Source: Kalmusia sp. IMI 367209 (Eukaryota; Ascomycota; Dothideomycetes; Pleosporales; Didymosphaeriaceae). From it: 64,000 bases of DNA. Both the position numbers and the translations under genes were made by a program. The notes beneath the pieces are model-generated. The model ran no database searches. It was not told where the DNA came from and saw only the letters and a program-made list of their open reading frames with translations. The stretch is taken from contig JAPEUQ010000016.1 of NCBI GenBank assembly GCA_027946365.1, positions 248,001 through 312,000 of the forward strand. Direction: 5' to 3'. Within the stretch, counting starts at the first letter, position 1; every line of letters begins with the position of its first letter. Shown here piece after piece: positions 22,515-32,849 of this stretch.

Positions 22515-24282
22515 CTACCATGTGACGTACATCCACAAGTATAAGTACGGTGCCGTTTTCCAAAAGTCGAGCCGCAATTTTTTTAGAACGTCGTGTAGGC
22601 GCTGTGCATTTGGCGTATTCAACTCATCATCGTGCTGAATTCGAGACACAACTGCACAAAAGTGGATTGTCCCCGCCACTCGTATGGCTTCTTGTACCTT
22701 GCCCTCCGTGGTTGGGGGTATGGTCTCGCTCGTGGAGCTATCTTGCGCTTGCAATCGTGCCCAATATTTCTCGCGGCGAACCCTCAATTGTGGAGCTTCT
22801 CTAGATGCTGTCTCCGCGTCAAATACCTCGACGCAAAGCATCTCGAATCCATCAAAAGCATCACGGAGCATATCAAGACTAAATCGAAGCTCTGGGATCG
22901 ACACCGATGCAGTAAATCCGGGATGGTTTACCACGCGAAGTGGCGAGTGTGGGAAGAATGGTTTCCGAATGCCCACATGTATATCTCTTAGAACAGGGCT
23001 CTTGACTTCTAAGAATAGTGGAGGCTTGTTGGAGCAAGACGAGTGCATCATGTCTGCACTATGAGTGAATAAGTCATCTTACTTCGCATGGCGCAGGGAA
23101 GAACTTACAGCAAGGCAAAATTACCAATGTAGAAGCCTTTCTCTGACATGAAATTCTCTATACCTCCTCTCATGTCGAACATTTGGCGGAGGCCTCGCTC
23201 ATGTGTGATTGCAAGGTCGCTGCCTCGAAGATTCTGGAGCACGTGAGCTTTTTTCGGCTACTTGACTATGAGAGCATCTCAAGTAACATACTTCGTACAT
23301 GGCCATGCCCATGACAGCCATGATAGTCTCGTCGGCTAGGGCAGTAGCAGGGTCCTCCAGAGCTGCATTGATCAATTGTGTAAGTTGCGGGCTTTGAAGT
23401 AGTGATGGTCGTTGCCAAGTATCCCACCGATTAGGTCACGATGAGCGCAATAGAAAAGCGAATATGATAGTAAGATCATCGGGCTAGCACGAGGCTGCTT
23501 AAGCCAGTGCGTTAGTGTACTCCTGGCATCAGGACCAGTGCCGTTGAGGCTCATGAAATCTGCAGGCAGGTTACCGTTAGCTGGAGTCTGAAAGATCCTG
23601 ACTCCGTGTTTATCTATGGAAGAAGACCTACAATGAGATACGATTTCGTTAACGCGATTGAACCAAGTCTCCGGCATCCAGGATGGGTCAGAAGGGTCAG
23701 TGAGCAGTTGGAATTGTGGACTGAGGATGCGAGATTGATGTGTTGAGGGAGGAGTGGGAGCGTATGGCCGTCCATCGGCATCGAGACGGAAGCCTGCCCT
23801 TATCCCAGGGTTTTGATCAGATCCTGATCGTGGTTGACTATCTGCAACGCGGTGGTTTGGATCCGGTATGACGGGGCGAGGCGATCTGCGTAGGCGCAAT
23901 CGCGCATCGATAGGCGAACCAACCGTTTCAGGGGCGCTAGAAGAAGATGAAACTGGTGAACCTCGATCAACAGGGCTGCCAGTATGCGGTACACCATGAA
24001 ATGGCGATGAATGATGTTGAGCAGGTTCGCTTTGTCTCAAGGGATTGGTCCGAAGCGCGGTTGGACGAGTAGGCAGCTGCTCACACGAAGGTGAGATATC
24101 ATCTGTTCAAGTCAGTGCAGGATCTGATATGTGCCTAATCTGAGCATAAACGTGAACGTACGTCGGTGGCGTTGTTTCGCTTCCCTTCTCTTCTTCTGCG
24201 ATTCTCTCATCACATGTGATTTGACGAGCTCGGACTTCTCGGGTCGCGCGCCCTTGTGTGATACGAAAGTGAAGTTGACCAT
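22515..24282 (-). CDS. Fungal_trans_2-type regulator, about 533 aa, one frameshift
   Basis: Four exons on the minus strand: 24162-24282, 23292-24102, 23109-23233, 22515-23058. It opens with FTFVSHKG and SHVMRESQKKRREAKQRHR, the usual start of this fungal regulator family, which often lacks a Zn2Cys6 cluster (none is seen here). A disordered Ser/Pro region and the helical family domain follow: LTHWLKQPRASPMILLSYSL, QLTQLINAALEDP, ETIMAVMGMAMYE, then RGLRQMFDMRGGIENF. Splice joins restore conserved text. Exon 2 has one frame change near 23388: the frame reading YFKAR hits a stop, while the frame starting QLTQLINAALED is plainly coding. One base appears to be missing. This is either a consensus error or a recent inactivation. 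Members of this family are probably transcriptional regulators; the target is unknown. Confidence 0.72.
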
Positions 24283-26176
24283 GTTGAGTGTCTTCCTAAA
24301 ATAGTAAGTGTTTGACACCTTGATACCGAAGCCCATACGGGCCCATTTTCCAGTAAACGTTTCAGATTAGACGTACATCGCCGGTGAGCACATGATACGC
24401 GTGGCATTATACACAATTGCTGCCTGTCAACAGCGGCCCGGTGAGTCCAATACAAGGCAAAGGGACGGTATCCGGCAGATACCTCAGGCAGGCATCAGAG
24501 CCGAATGGGGGTAGATAGTGGATGCGAGGTGAAATGATTCGCACCGGTAGATGTCAGTCTTATGGCAGTTTTGGCGCTCAAGAAGCACTCAGAGGAGCCC
24601 GTTCCATGCTGCGACGGGAAGTAGCCCTGTCGGGAAAATGTACCAAAATCGGAGAATTTTTTTGATGCCCGGTGCGGGTAGCCTTGCGCGCGAATCCACG
24701 ATTCGGTCTGCGACAGCCGGAGAACGGCGTCCGTGGCATATAAAGCCTGCGGTCGGTCAGCGTCGTTGTAGAAGTTGATCTCTGACGGCGCGGCAGCAAA
24801 CATCGGGGTGCGCTGCGTATTAGCGCTCCTCTGAAGACTTGCGAGGCGACCCGGACGTGGCGGGGAAACAAGGCTCTTTGACCAATGATGCCTCTATCTA
24901 CTCCTCTGTCTTACGCATCTAGCGAATCCTCTCTCTCACAAAGGGTAGATCATCTACGGAACGCTCAGGGGAGCCACGTTGGTCCAGCCCCAGCCAACTG
25001 CGTGGATTGTTAGCTGGTAAGTGATTGGACGCATTGCCGTGAACCCAGTGCAAATGTTTGTCTACGCGATAAAAGGCGTAATCGCAATCCAAAGTGACGG
25101 GCTCGCTTATGTATTGGACGTGCATACGGGTGCGGAGAGTCCAACACGGTCAAGGCAGAGAAACCAATGGCTCGTGCAGCAGTAGACAACGCTATCAACT
25201 ACCCAGCATCCAGCGGCCAATTCGAGGCTTGAAGCTACATTCAATAGTCGACTGTGAAGCGCCTCAGATGTCCGCGGTCTAGAGCGTATGGGGGCCAAAT
25301 CACTCGCCAGTGAGGGCGTACGGCGGGTTGAAGGTGCGCCTGGGATTCCTTCGGCATCGTTCAAGCTCGCCATGCGTGGGGTTCACAAGGGAACGAGCAG
25401 TATTGATTACACCAGCCGAGACGCTACGGGGTCAAGAGCCACGGAAAATTCCACGTCTCACTTCCTCTACACCGGCGTCGATGTAAGAAAACACCGTCAT
25501 TGGGTTTCGCGCGAGAGAGTGACCTTTCCATCCCAGATATAGGTGTTGGAGGCTCGGAAAGACGGGCTATTTGTTCACTGTCATGCGTGTGATTGCAGTG
25601 CATTGGTGGACTGGCAAACTACAAGCTGGCGGGAAGATTAATGCATGGAGGATGAGCCCGTGGGCGGCCCTAAGCGCCCGCTAGCCCCACCGCGGGATGA
25701 CTTATCGGATCCAGATCTAGAAACCCTTCGTGCTGACTGTACTAGACCTCACCATCTGCACATTTGTTTTCCTCTTGTGCTGCAATGATTCTCTACGCCT
25801 CTTGAGAGACCTATTGAAGGCTATCGGTATCCATGCTCATTCACATGACTGTCAAGGACCAGAGGCCCACGCGTTCCCAACTCGGTGATCATATACCGGC
25901 AAAATCCATATTCCCGTTACACGAGCGACCTCTAATCTCATATCGCATAAACATATTGACCTCTATTCGCAGAGATCATTCCTCCCGAGCTTGATTGTCT
26001 CGTTCTCGTGTGAGCTGCTCAGAGAGGAAACAAACTCACACAATATTGACAATTTCGTAAAGTCATAGGACAACTGCTTAGAGCCCGTCCATATGCATGT
26101 TGTGTATGATGAGATACATAATGCGTCTTCGAACTTTTCTCCTATTGACGCATTTCGAAAGGGCGGGGCGACCTGT
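24283..26176. other. Intergenic, no gene seen
   Basis: 1.9 kb between two minus-strand genes. It contains a TATA-like CATATAAAG near 24738 on the plus strand but no coding frame that follows it convincingly. GC content varies; no repeat is identified. Confidence 0.3.
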
Positions 26177-27247
26177 CTATCCGCTTCTCGTTCGCTTCGA
26201 CCTCGGGCGACGCGCCATTGCCACGTCGTCTTCGTCTTCGCTACTCGATGTGATTACGTACCTGGCCGCCTGGGCCGAAACTCGCTTCCTGGGTCTCTCT
26301 TCACTCATGTTCTCTAGTCTGCGCTTCCTACTCGAGCGCACCGGTGCTTGTTTCTGGATCTTTTGAGCTTCACCGCCTTTCTCGGTATTGCCTCCTATAT
26401 TCTCAGTATTCACGCTAGCCTTCTTGGAACGATGCAAAGACTTGAGAGATCCAGCCCTCATCGAAGCGCGCGCCTTTGCGGCGCTGGGAAGTCGCCTCCA
26501 CGGAAGCAGATACGCTACTAGCGTAGGTCCTAATGATCGAAGAGAGCGGACAATCCGCGAGGCTTGTGGGGTCGGCGAGGCAGGCATTTGCTCCTCCTCC
26601 TCTGCTTCTTCAACAATAGCGGACTTCTCCATGACGACCTTATCAGCATCCGAGTCTTGTTTCTCTTCCACCGGATGTACAGCCTCCGGATATGGAACCA
26701 GATCCTCAAACATATTCGCGCCAACATATGGGACAACGCAGTCGAAAGGATGCTTGCTTGTTCCAGTCTTGTAATGTAGGAAGAGGTTTCCGCGTCGATC
26801 AACGGGCACAGCGACAGATTTGGCGCCGATATAACATTTGCGTGCTTTGCTCTGCTGTTTCCAGTTTCGCCTGGTACAAGATTCCCTAAGACGCATACGA
26901 CGCTTTTCTGTGAATACGTTATTGTTATACGCTTCGATTGTATAGAGAGGTATTTACCAGCCTCGAGCGAATCGATAATGCGCCATGCGATATCTTGCTC
27001 GATTCCTGTTTCAACACAGGCGTCACACCAGAACTCTGCCCCGATCCCTTCCCTCCCTTTGACCTTGCGATACTTCATCTTGACGACATGCCAGCAATTG
27101 GCGCCGCAAAGCTCATTCGGTTCTTGAGAAATGATAGTATGTCCACAAGCAAGGACATGCTCGCAGGCAAACGTCGGATTGAGACAAGGGTCCTGTTCAA
27201 CCGTAGGTTCAATACGGGGGGTACGAAATGACCTCTTTAACTGGCAT
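26177..27247 (-). CDS. Cys-rich nuclear-like protein, CGHT family member A, about 339 aa
   Basis: Two exons on the minus strand, 26958-27247 and 26177-26907, with a 50 bp intron; the join restores EAEKRRMRLRESC. I do not recognise the family. The N-terminus has DPCLNPTFACEHVLACGHTI, then LCGANC and FWCDAC, a set of Cys/His pairs that looks zinc-binding. Next come KCYIGAKSVAVPVDRRGNLF and HPFDCVVPYVGANMFEDLVP. The C-terminal half is basic and Ser/Glu-rich with nuclear-signal-like KRRLENMSEERPRKR and a final KRTRSG. The start at 27247 requires removing one C from a C6 run (27217-27222); as given, the first ATG in the coding frame is at 27078, after the Cys motifs. I prefer an indel because the Cys-rich segment upstream is clearly coding-like. 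Confidence 0.6.
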
Positions 27248-27719
27248 AGTGCGCATAGTGCGCGTAGGTCAAGTCAATTCGGTCGGTGGTGCGGTTAAGG
27301 CAAGCGGTGGGCGTTCAAAGCTGAAGGTTGAAAGTTGAAAGTTTCGCGTGTGAAGGTGATGCGTTGTAGTGAACCAGTGAATAGTTATGACCAATATTCT
27401 GTCGCGCAACTGTCTAGCTACGCGTTCACTCGCGTTACAAAAGCGCGCTTCATTCACTCGCATTGTCAGCTACACTTCAAATACATGAACCACTTTATTT
27501 ACTTGCACACAAATGTTCCTCTCAACTCCAAGCACACCCACGTTTATTGTAACATGGTCGCTCCAGTCAAACTGACTTTACATCAGATACAGATTACGGC
27601 CGACCAGAACAGCCAACCCAGCAACAGCTCTCTTACCACGACCGATCTTTCTGCGTTTGCTTGAGGAGTGTCGCAACCAAAACCAATCTTCCAGCCGAAC
27701 TGACTCGTCCAGGATTATT
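27248..27719. promoter_or_regulatory. Shared promoter of the divergent CGHT pair
   Basis: 472 bp between the proposed starts of two divergently transcribed Cys-rich genes. A short tandem copy GCATAGTGC x2 (27244-27261) overlaps the proposed start of gene A. No other gene is seen. Confidence 0.35.
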
Positions 27720-28446
27720 ATGAAGTGGGTGGTTCCGACCAAAGACACCATCTCACCGGAGCAAGCCAACCTTCTCCAGTCACAGCGCACCAAGGCTTGC
27801 GAGACATCCACAACCCACTACCACGATCTACAATGTGGACACACGGTCACTACATCGACCAGCTGGCCCTCCACCACCAATCCAAAGTCGCACTGCGCAT
27901 CGAACTGCAAGCGCTCTCAGTCCGTCGAAGCCGGCACGCTGACTCCATTCATTTGTCCAGTTTGCCTAGAATCACTCATCAGCCGCAACTTCACAAAGAC
28001 TTGGGAGAGAATACCTTAGGGCTGGTTATGCACCAGATCCGGATCCGGCTGTCAACGCGGAGAAGTGGGTGATCTGTAGCATTCGGGAGCTATCGAAGTC
28101 CGGACTTCGGGTCACCCAAGGAATATCAGGCAGCTTTCTCCTCAGTCGTGAGAACGACTATGTGCAGATCAATTTTATCCCCTCGGTGGTCAGTAACGCT
28201 TACGGCAGGTGGAATTTTCGTGGTAGGCAACGAGAGCGGAGCCGTAGTCGATCACCTGAGCGGCAGGCTTGGACAAATCGAGCTGGCAGCCGGGGAGGGA
28301 AGGGGGAGTATCGTGATCGCTCACCGTTCGGCATGGCGAGGAATACGGAGCTGAATGAGCTGGCTGAGCGCCTTGGCGATGCTAAGGTTGGATTGCGAGA
28401 GGACAAAGACGTCGACGGTCTACTTGAGTGGGTTGCAAAGATTTAG
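27720..28446 (+). CDS. Cys-rich protein, CGHT family member B, about 241 aa, one frameshift
   Basis: Starts at the ATG at 27720. The first part has YHDLQCGHTV, HCASNC and FICPVCLESL, the same order of Cys/His pairs as in the divergent neighbour, so zinc binding is plausible. The frame then ends at a TAG at 28017, but a second frame continues at once with RAGYAPDPDPAVNAEKWV and runs to a stop at 28446. Removing one A near 28010 joins the two smoothly (TWERYLRAGYAPD). The C-terminal part is Arg/Ser-rich (RQRERSRSRSPERQ), then ends in an acidic helix. I do not recognise the family. As given, the intact frame is only 99 codons; the alternative is two separate small genes, which I find less likely. 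Confidence 0.45.
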
Positions 28447-31282
28447 AGTGCTCTCGTGATATGACATTCTGTGATCGAGGTGACCTTTGGAGTTTAATTG
28501 GACCAGATCAAACATAGGTCTCTCCCAGATAACAGACAATTGTGACGCAAAAATGTCCGAGACAGTGCATAAAATCGATCACGCGTCATATTGTTTGTTG
28601 GTAAAGTCCCTAGTACAAACGCGGAGGTATGCAATACGGAAGGCTACCATGACGGGTACTCCCAGAATGTTCACGTTGTCCGTACATCATGCACCTCGTG
28701 CTTGGTATCAAGTGCAAAATTTCTTATTTGGTTAGCCGAACATTTTGCCTTTCATAAGGCAATAACATATTGCAAAGGAGCATGGACCAAACTGCTTCCC
28801 GGTACCCGGATCTAGCCAATATGTGCATATTCTTCAACGCGTCGAGCCGTTACCATGATCTCGATTGCAGTCATCGCATCCGCACGTCGTACATGAGGAT
28901 TTGTGGTATGAACCGTGCCCAGCGAATGTATGCCCTCTCTGTTCCTAGTAGATACTTCGACTGCGGCTGATGTTAGCAGCGGCAAGTGTCTCTTCGAGAG
29001 GAATTGGAAAGCGATCGACTCCTCGATGAACATATCCTCGAATACACTTTTGATGATCTGAAAGTACCAAAGGCTGGCGTGTAGCTAATCAACGCTTCGG
29101 CCCTCAAGCTGACCACTTTGCGCGAGGTTTTCTTCATATCGTCGTCCTTTGTAACCATAGCGTAGACGTAAAACTTGATTTACCATACATCTCCCTACTA
29201 TGCCACGGTGAGGTTTCTGTAGATCCTTAGTCAACAACGACCCTCGTCGGACCAGTCACTTCTGGCAAGAGCGGTGTCGCGTGAGTGCTTGCTTTCCCTC
29301 GGAGTTTGTTTGTTCTTTCCCCCCAACACTTTGAGGTATTCCTACTCTTTTCGCCCCAATCCTTTCATCGTTTCTTCTCCTTTTGCAACGCAAATGAGAT
29401 TATCGCGAACTGGCTGTACGAAGCACCGCGCTCAGATGTCGCATCGCAGTTCGAAATGCGATGTGGGGCGGTGGTGATGTTGAGTATTCGCAAATGATTA
29501 TTACCTAGATAGGCCGAGACACTCATTTGAACCCCAGCGCTGATCATTCGCTAACAATAACTAGACACAGATCATTGAATACCGCCAATGACGTGGGTTC
29601 AGTATTACCTCGGCTTACGTCGCAGGAGCCCGCGACAACAACCTCTTTCGCCGAGATGAATACGACAGCAGGCCAGAATACGAGCCTTTCCCAGTCCAAA
29701 GGTCCCTGGGCTCCATCAGGCAACCGACGTGCAATCGGAGCCTAGGTTCCCCGGCACGCCGCGCTGCAGGCGTCAAACAGGTGACAACCGTTTTTTGCTT
29801 GAGTCGCATGCAACAGCGTTTTGCCAGCTACTAGCTTCCATCTGCTCGGAGCTCAGCTTGAAACTTCGAGAATACTGTGAAGCGCCCCGAAAAGCATTTC
29901 CGACTCGCAGTGCTATATAATATCGGTAGAGGAAAGAGTACTTTTGTTAGAAACAAAGATTCTTCGCTCCTGCCATTGGCGGGTATATCGAGAGACGGGG
30001 ATGGCTGATACAGTCTCAGAGAGGCTCAGTTCCGTGGCTTTGCGCCTCCCCACGCACCTAATGCATGCTGCGAATACGAAGATGCGCCATGTGGTCGATC
30101 CGGCTGGAGTACCCGCTAAAGATGTCCAGCCGCGGTGAAACAACATCCCGCCAAAACTACTCCAATTCGTCCAAAACTCTCCGATCCCTCCTTTCTTACA
30201 CAGCATGCATGCACGTTCCAAGTTCCTGGCTCCGTGAGCCGCAAATCGTCCCAGACCACTGGTCCAGATATAGCCTCTTTCGGCCCCAAAAGCAGAGTCG
30301 CCCACCCAAAGTAGCAGCGAAACCGACAGAAAGCGAAGAAAACGGTCATGGTTTCCGACGGCAGTTGTCACCGCTGCTGGCGACTAAGAGCCGGGTCCAA
30401 ATCCTCGTATCTGGGACAGCAACACCTGGTCGCGGTGCCACAGCTTTCACCCAACAGTCTGGATCTCTATAGTCACACGTTAACGCCAGCTTCACTCCTC
30501 AACAGTTGCCGCCTACCTAACCATTGTTGTCTAGATTTGCGCCACTCACACATGACGCTGCATCCGCAATACGAAAGTGCTCATCTTCAAACACGCCCCT
30601 AGGCCATATAGTCTAAGGCAAAGGCGGCCGGCACCGTCGCCTATTGCTTTTACGAACCGCAATGGGCTTTAAGCCCCATAATGGATCCCGGTGAGTTGAT
30701 TTGGTTGCGTGATTGGCGGAGACGCTGGAATTTTCATGTGCTCGGCATCCGTTTTGATCACTACGTGTGCTCTATTTCAAGGTTACCAGAGCTCTGCAGG
30801 TGCTTGTAGTAACTTCATGATGAAAATAGCAGAGATGAAAAGAGAGGCAACAGGGCAGTGGAACGGGCCGAGAACCGAGAACTGATCAGGTACTGTGAAG
30901 ATCCCTAGGCAGGCACATTCAATCATTCACTGGTCGACACGAACTCTATAAGTACGGCTTCAACGGCGCCTGCCACATCCAAAGCAAGCAATCCCAGCAA
31001 ATAGAACAGCCAACAAGCCTAAAGCTTCAATCCGGCCTCTTCCACACCTGGAATCACCATCTTGGACTCTATCACGAACTACCACTTCGCGACCACTGCT
31101 CAATCAAGCCAACCTTGCGAGAAGTACATCCAAGGACAACACCAAAAGATTTTATATAGACCGCATCGCTCATATTTACCACGATGTATCCTATCTACTT
31201 CCTCCCGCTCCACCCATTCTCCATCGCCATCAATACTGATGCTCGAAGACAAGCGGACGTGAGATATCCTCTAGTCCACGCT
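28447..31282. other. Gene-poor 2.8 kb interval
   Basis: No frame with recognisable motifs. A 152-codon minus-strand frame at 29913-30371 has no ATG at its start. The right end is the GFA-type gene promoter, with a TATA-like TCTATAAGTA near 30945-30955. Confidence 0.35.
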
Positions 31283-32262
31283 ATGGCATCGACAAAGACT
31301 AGTCAAAGGGTATGTACAACTCTGTTCCTAACTCTTCATTCCTTGGCCAGATTTTCACCACAGGCACCTGTCGTCGCTCTTGTTTCCTCGATTTAAAACA
31401 CCTTCTGGATCATGAGATACTGGAAGTTTTTAATACTCCTATATTCTCTACTTAATTCTACCATCGACTACCACGGGGTGATGCCGATGAGAGAAGACAT
31501 GGGAATCAGGTGTCGATGACTCATCGACAATCACGTCCTCATTACAGAAAGACAATACTATGGCCCGCATTGTCACAAGACCCGCCAAACAGTACGATCG
31601 ACTGGGCTCTAAGCCCTCGCATCACATCTTCTAGTTCGACGGCTTAGCGACCAGCGGACCCCGCCTCATTCGCTCCTTCGCAGAACGTACCGGGTGCGGC
31701 TAGTTCACCAGGGACCAGGGACCAGGGACCTTGCTAACCTCTTCTGACACTCCTTCCGGGTCAATGCTATTGGTCTAGAAGCACAACCACGTTGTTTTCT
31801 CTGAACAATCAAAAGCTGACACTTGACTACAGTACCAGGCTTCTTGCCACTGCCAACTCGTCCGCTACACCGTCACCCTCTCCCCGCCTCTGCACGATCC
31901 CGAAAGTTGGGTCGTCGAGTGTAACTGCTCCATCTGCGCCCGCAATGGTTACCTGAACGTCTACGTGCAGAACGACTGCATCCAATTCGAGTCCATCAAT
32001 CTTGACAGCGACCTTGTCGAGGTACGTACTCGTATCTCCTATGACTGGCTATCACACGCTGTACTAATTCACGGCACAGAAATACCGCTTCGGCAAACAG
32101 CGCGTGCAGCACTACTTCTGCAGCCGGTGCGGAAGTAGCCTCATGGCGGAGAGCATCGAGCCGGGCTTCTACGAGGGCGTCAAAGCGCTCAACGTGAGGA
32201 TGTTTCAGGGCGTGGACGTGAGGACGCTGCAGCGCCGCGAGGTGGACGGAAAGAGCCTCTAA
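31283..32262 (+). CDS. GFA/CENP-V domain protein (Mss4-like fold), 132 aa
   Basis: Three exons: 31283-31309, 31833-32021, 32080-32262, all phase 0. The family is named for glutathione-dependent formaldehyde-activating enzymes; fungal members are zinc proteins, mostly of unproven substrate. Zinc ligands are complete: SCHC near residue 14, ECNCSIC near 43-48, and FCSRCGSSL in exon 3. Exon 2 shows VRYTVTLSPPLHDPESW, typical of the fold. The first exon is only nine codons (MASTKTSQR) and the first intron is 523 bp, long for this genome. The in-frame ATG at 31184 would add 33 residues without any motif. The second intron is 58 bp with a CTAAT branch site. Confidence 0.8.
31708..31730. repeat. Short tandem repeat CCAGGGA x3
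   Basis: Three perfect copies of a 7-mer plus two bases, inside the long first intron of the GFA-type gene. Confidence 0.8.
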
Positions 32263-32849
32263 AGGATCCCGACGCAGTGCGAACGACTTGGGGAACAACT
32301 TTTAGCCTGGCATTGCTCCATAAGAAACTCTCGTGGGAGTCTCTAGTCACGGATTATGGAACACAGGATGGGCGCCTGGAGTGTAACCTTTGGTATGGAT
32401 CCCAGGATGACATAGGAGGAAGAGTAGTGCTGCGCGGGATAAGCTTAGCAAGTGAAGAGAAGGATCTCCTTTATTTGATTTTGTCGCAGGATCGCATCAT
32501 GTAACATCTTTTTTATCTTTCTGTCGGGTGACTGGGCTATCGAATTTTTTGGAGGATAACGTCTTGACTTCTTCTACTTTCTTCTGCTTAAAGCATCCAG
32601 TTCACACAGGGGCCACCCTTCTTTCAACACCGACACTGCGCCCTTTCATTCGAGAAAACACGCATGTAGCACTTGCCATATGTTATTTATTTATATGTAT
32701 GCAAGGCCTCGACCCTATCTCCCATTCATCCAACTATGCTCCCTATTCGCTTTCCTTCAGCAACATGCTATACAATGAAAGGAGAAAGAAAAATGCAGAC
32801 GTGACCGATTGAACCGCCTCACCATCGCCCCACCTTCTCAATCATGCAC
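32263..32849. other. Convergent 3' intergenic region
   Basis: 587 bp between the GFA-type stop (plus) and the Bro1 stop (minus). No gene is seen. Confidence 0.4.

Noticed and set aside
29913..30371. 152-codon minus-strand frame
   Set aside because: No ATG at its 5' end and no recognisable motif; AT-rich intergenic surroundings.
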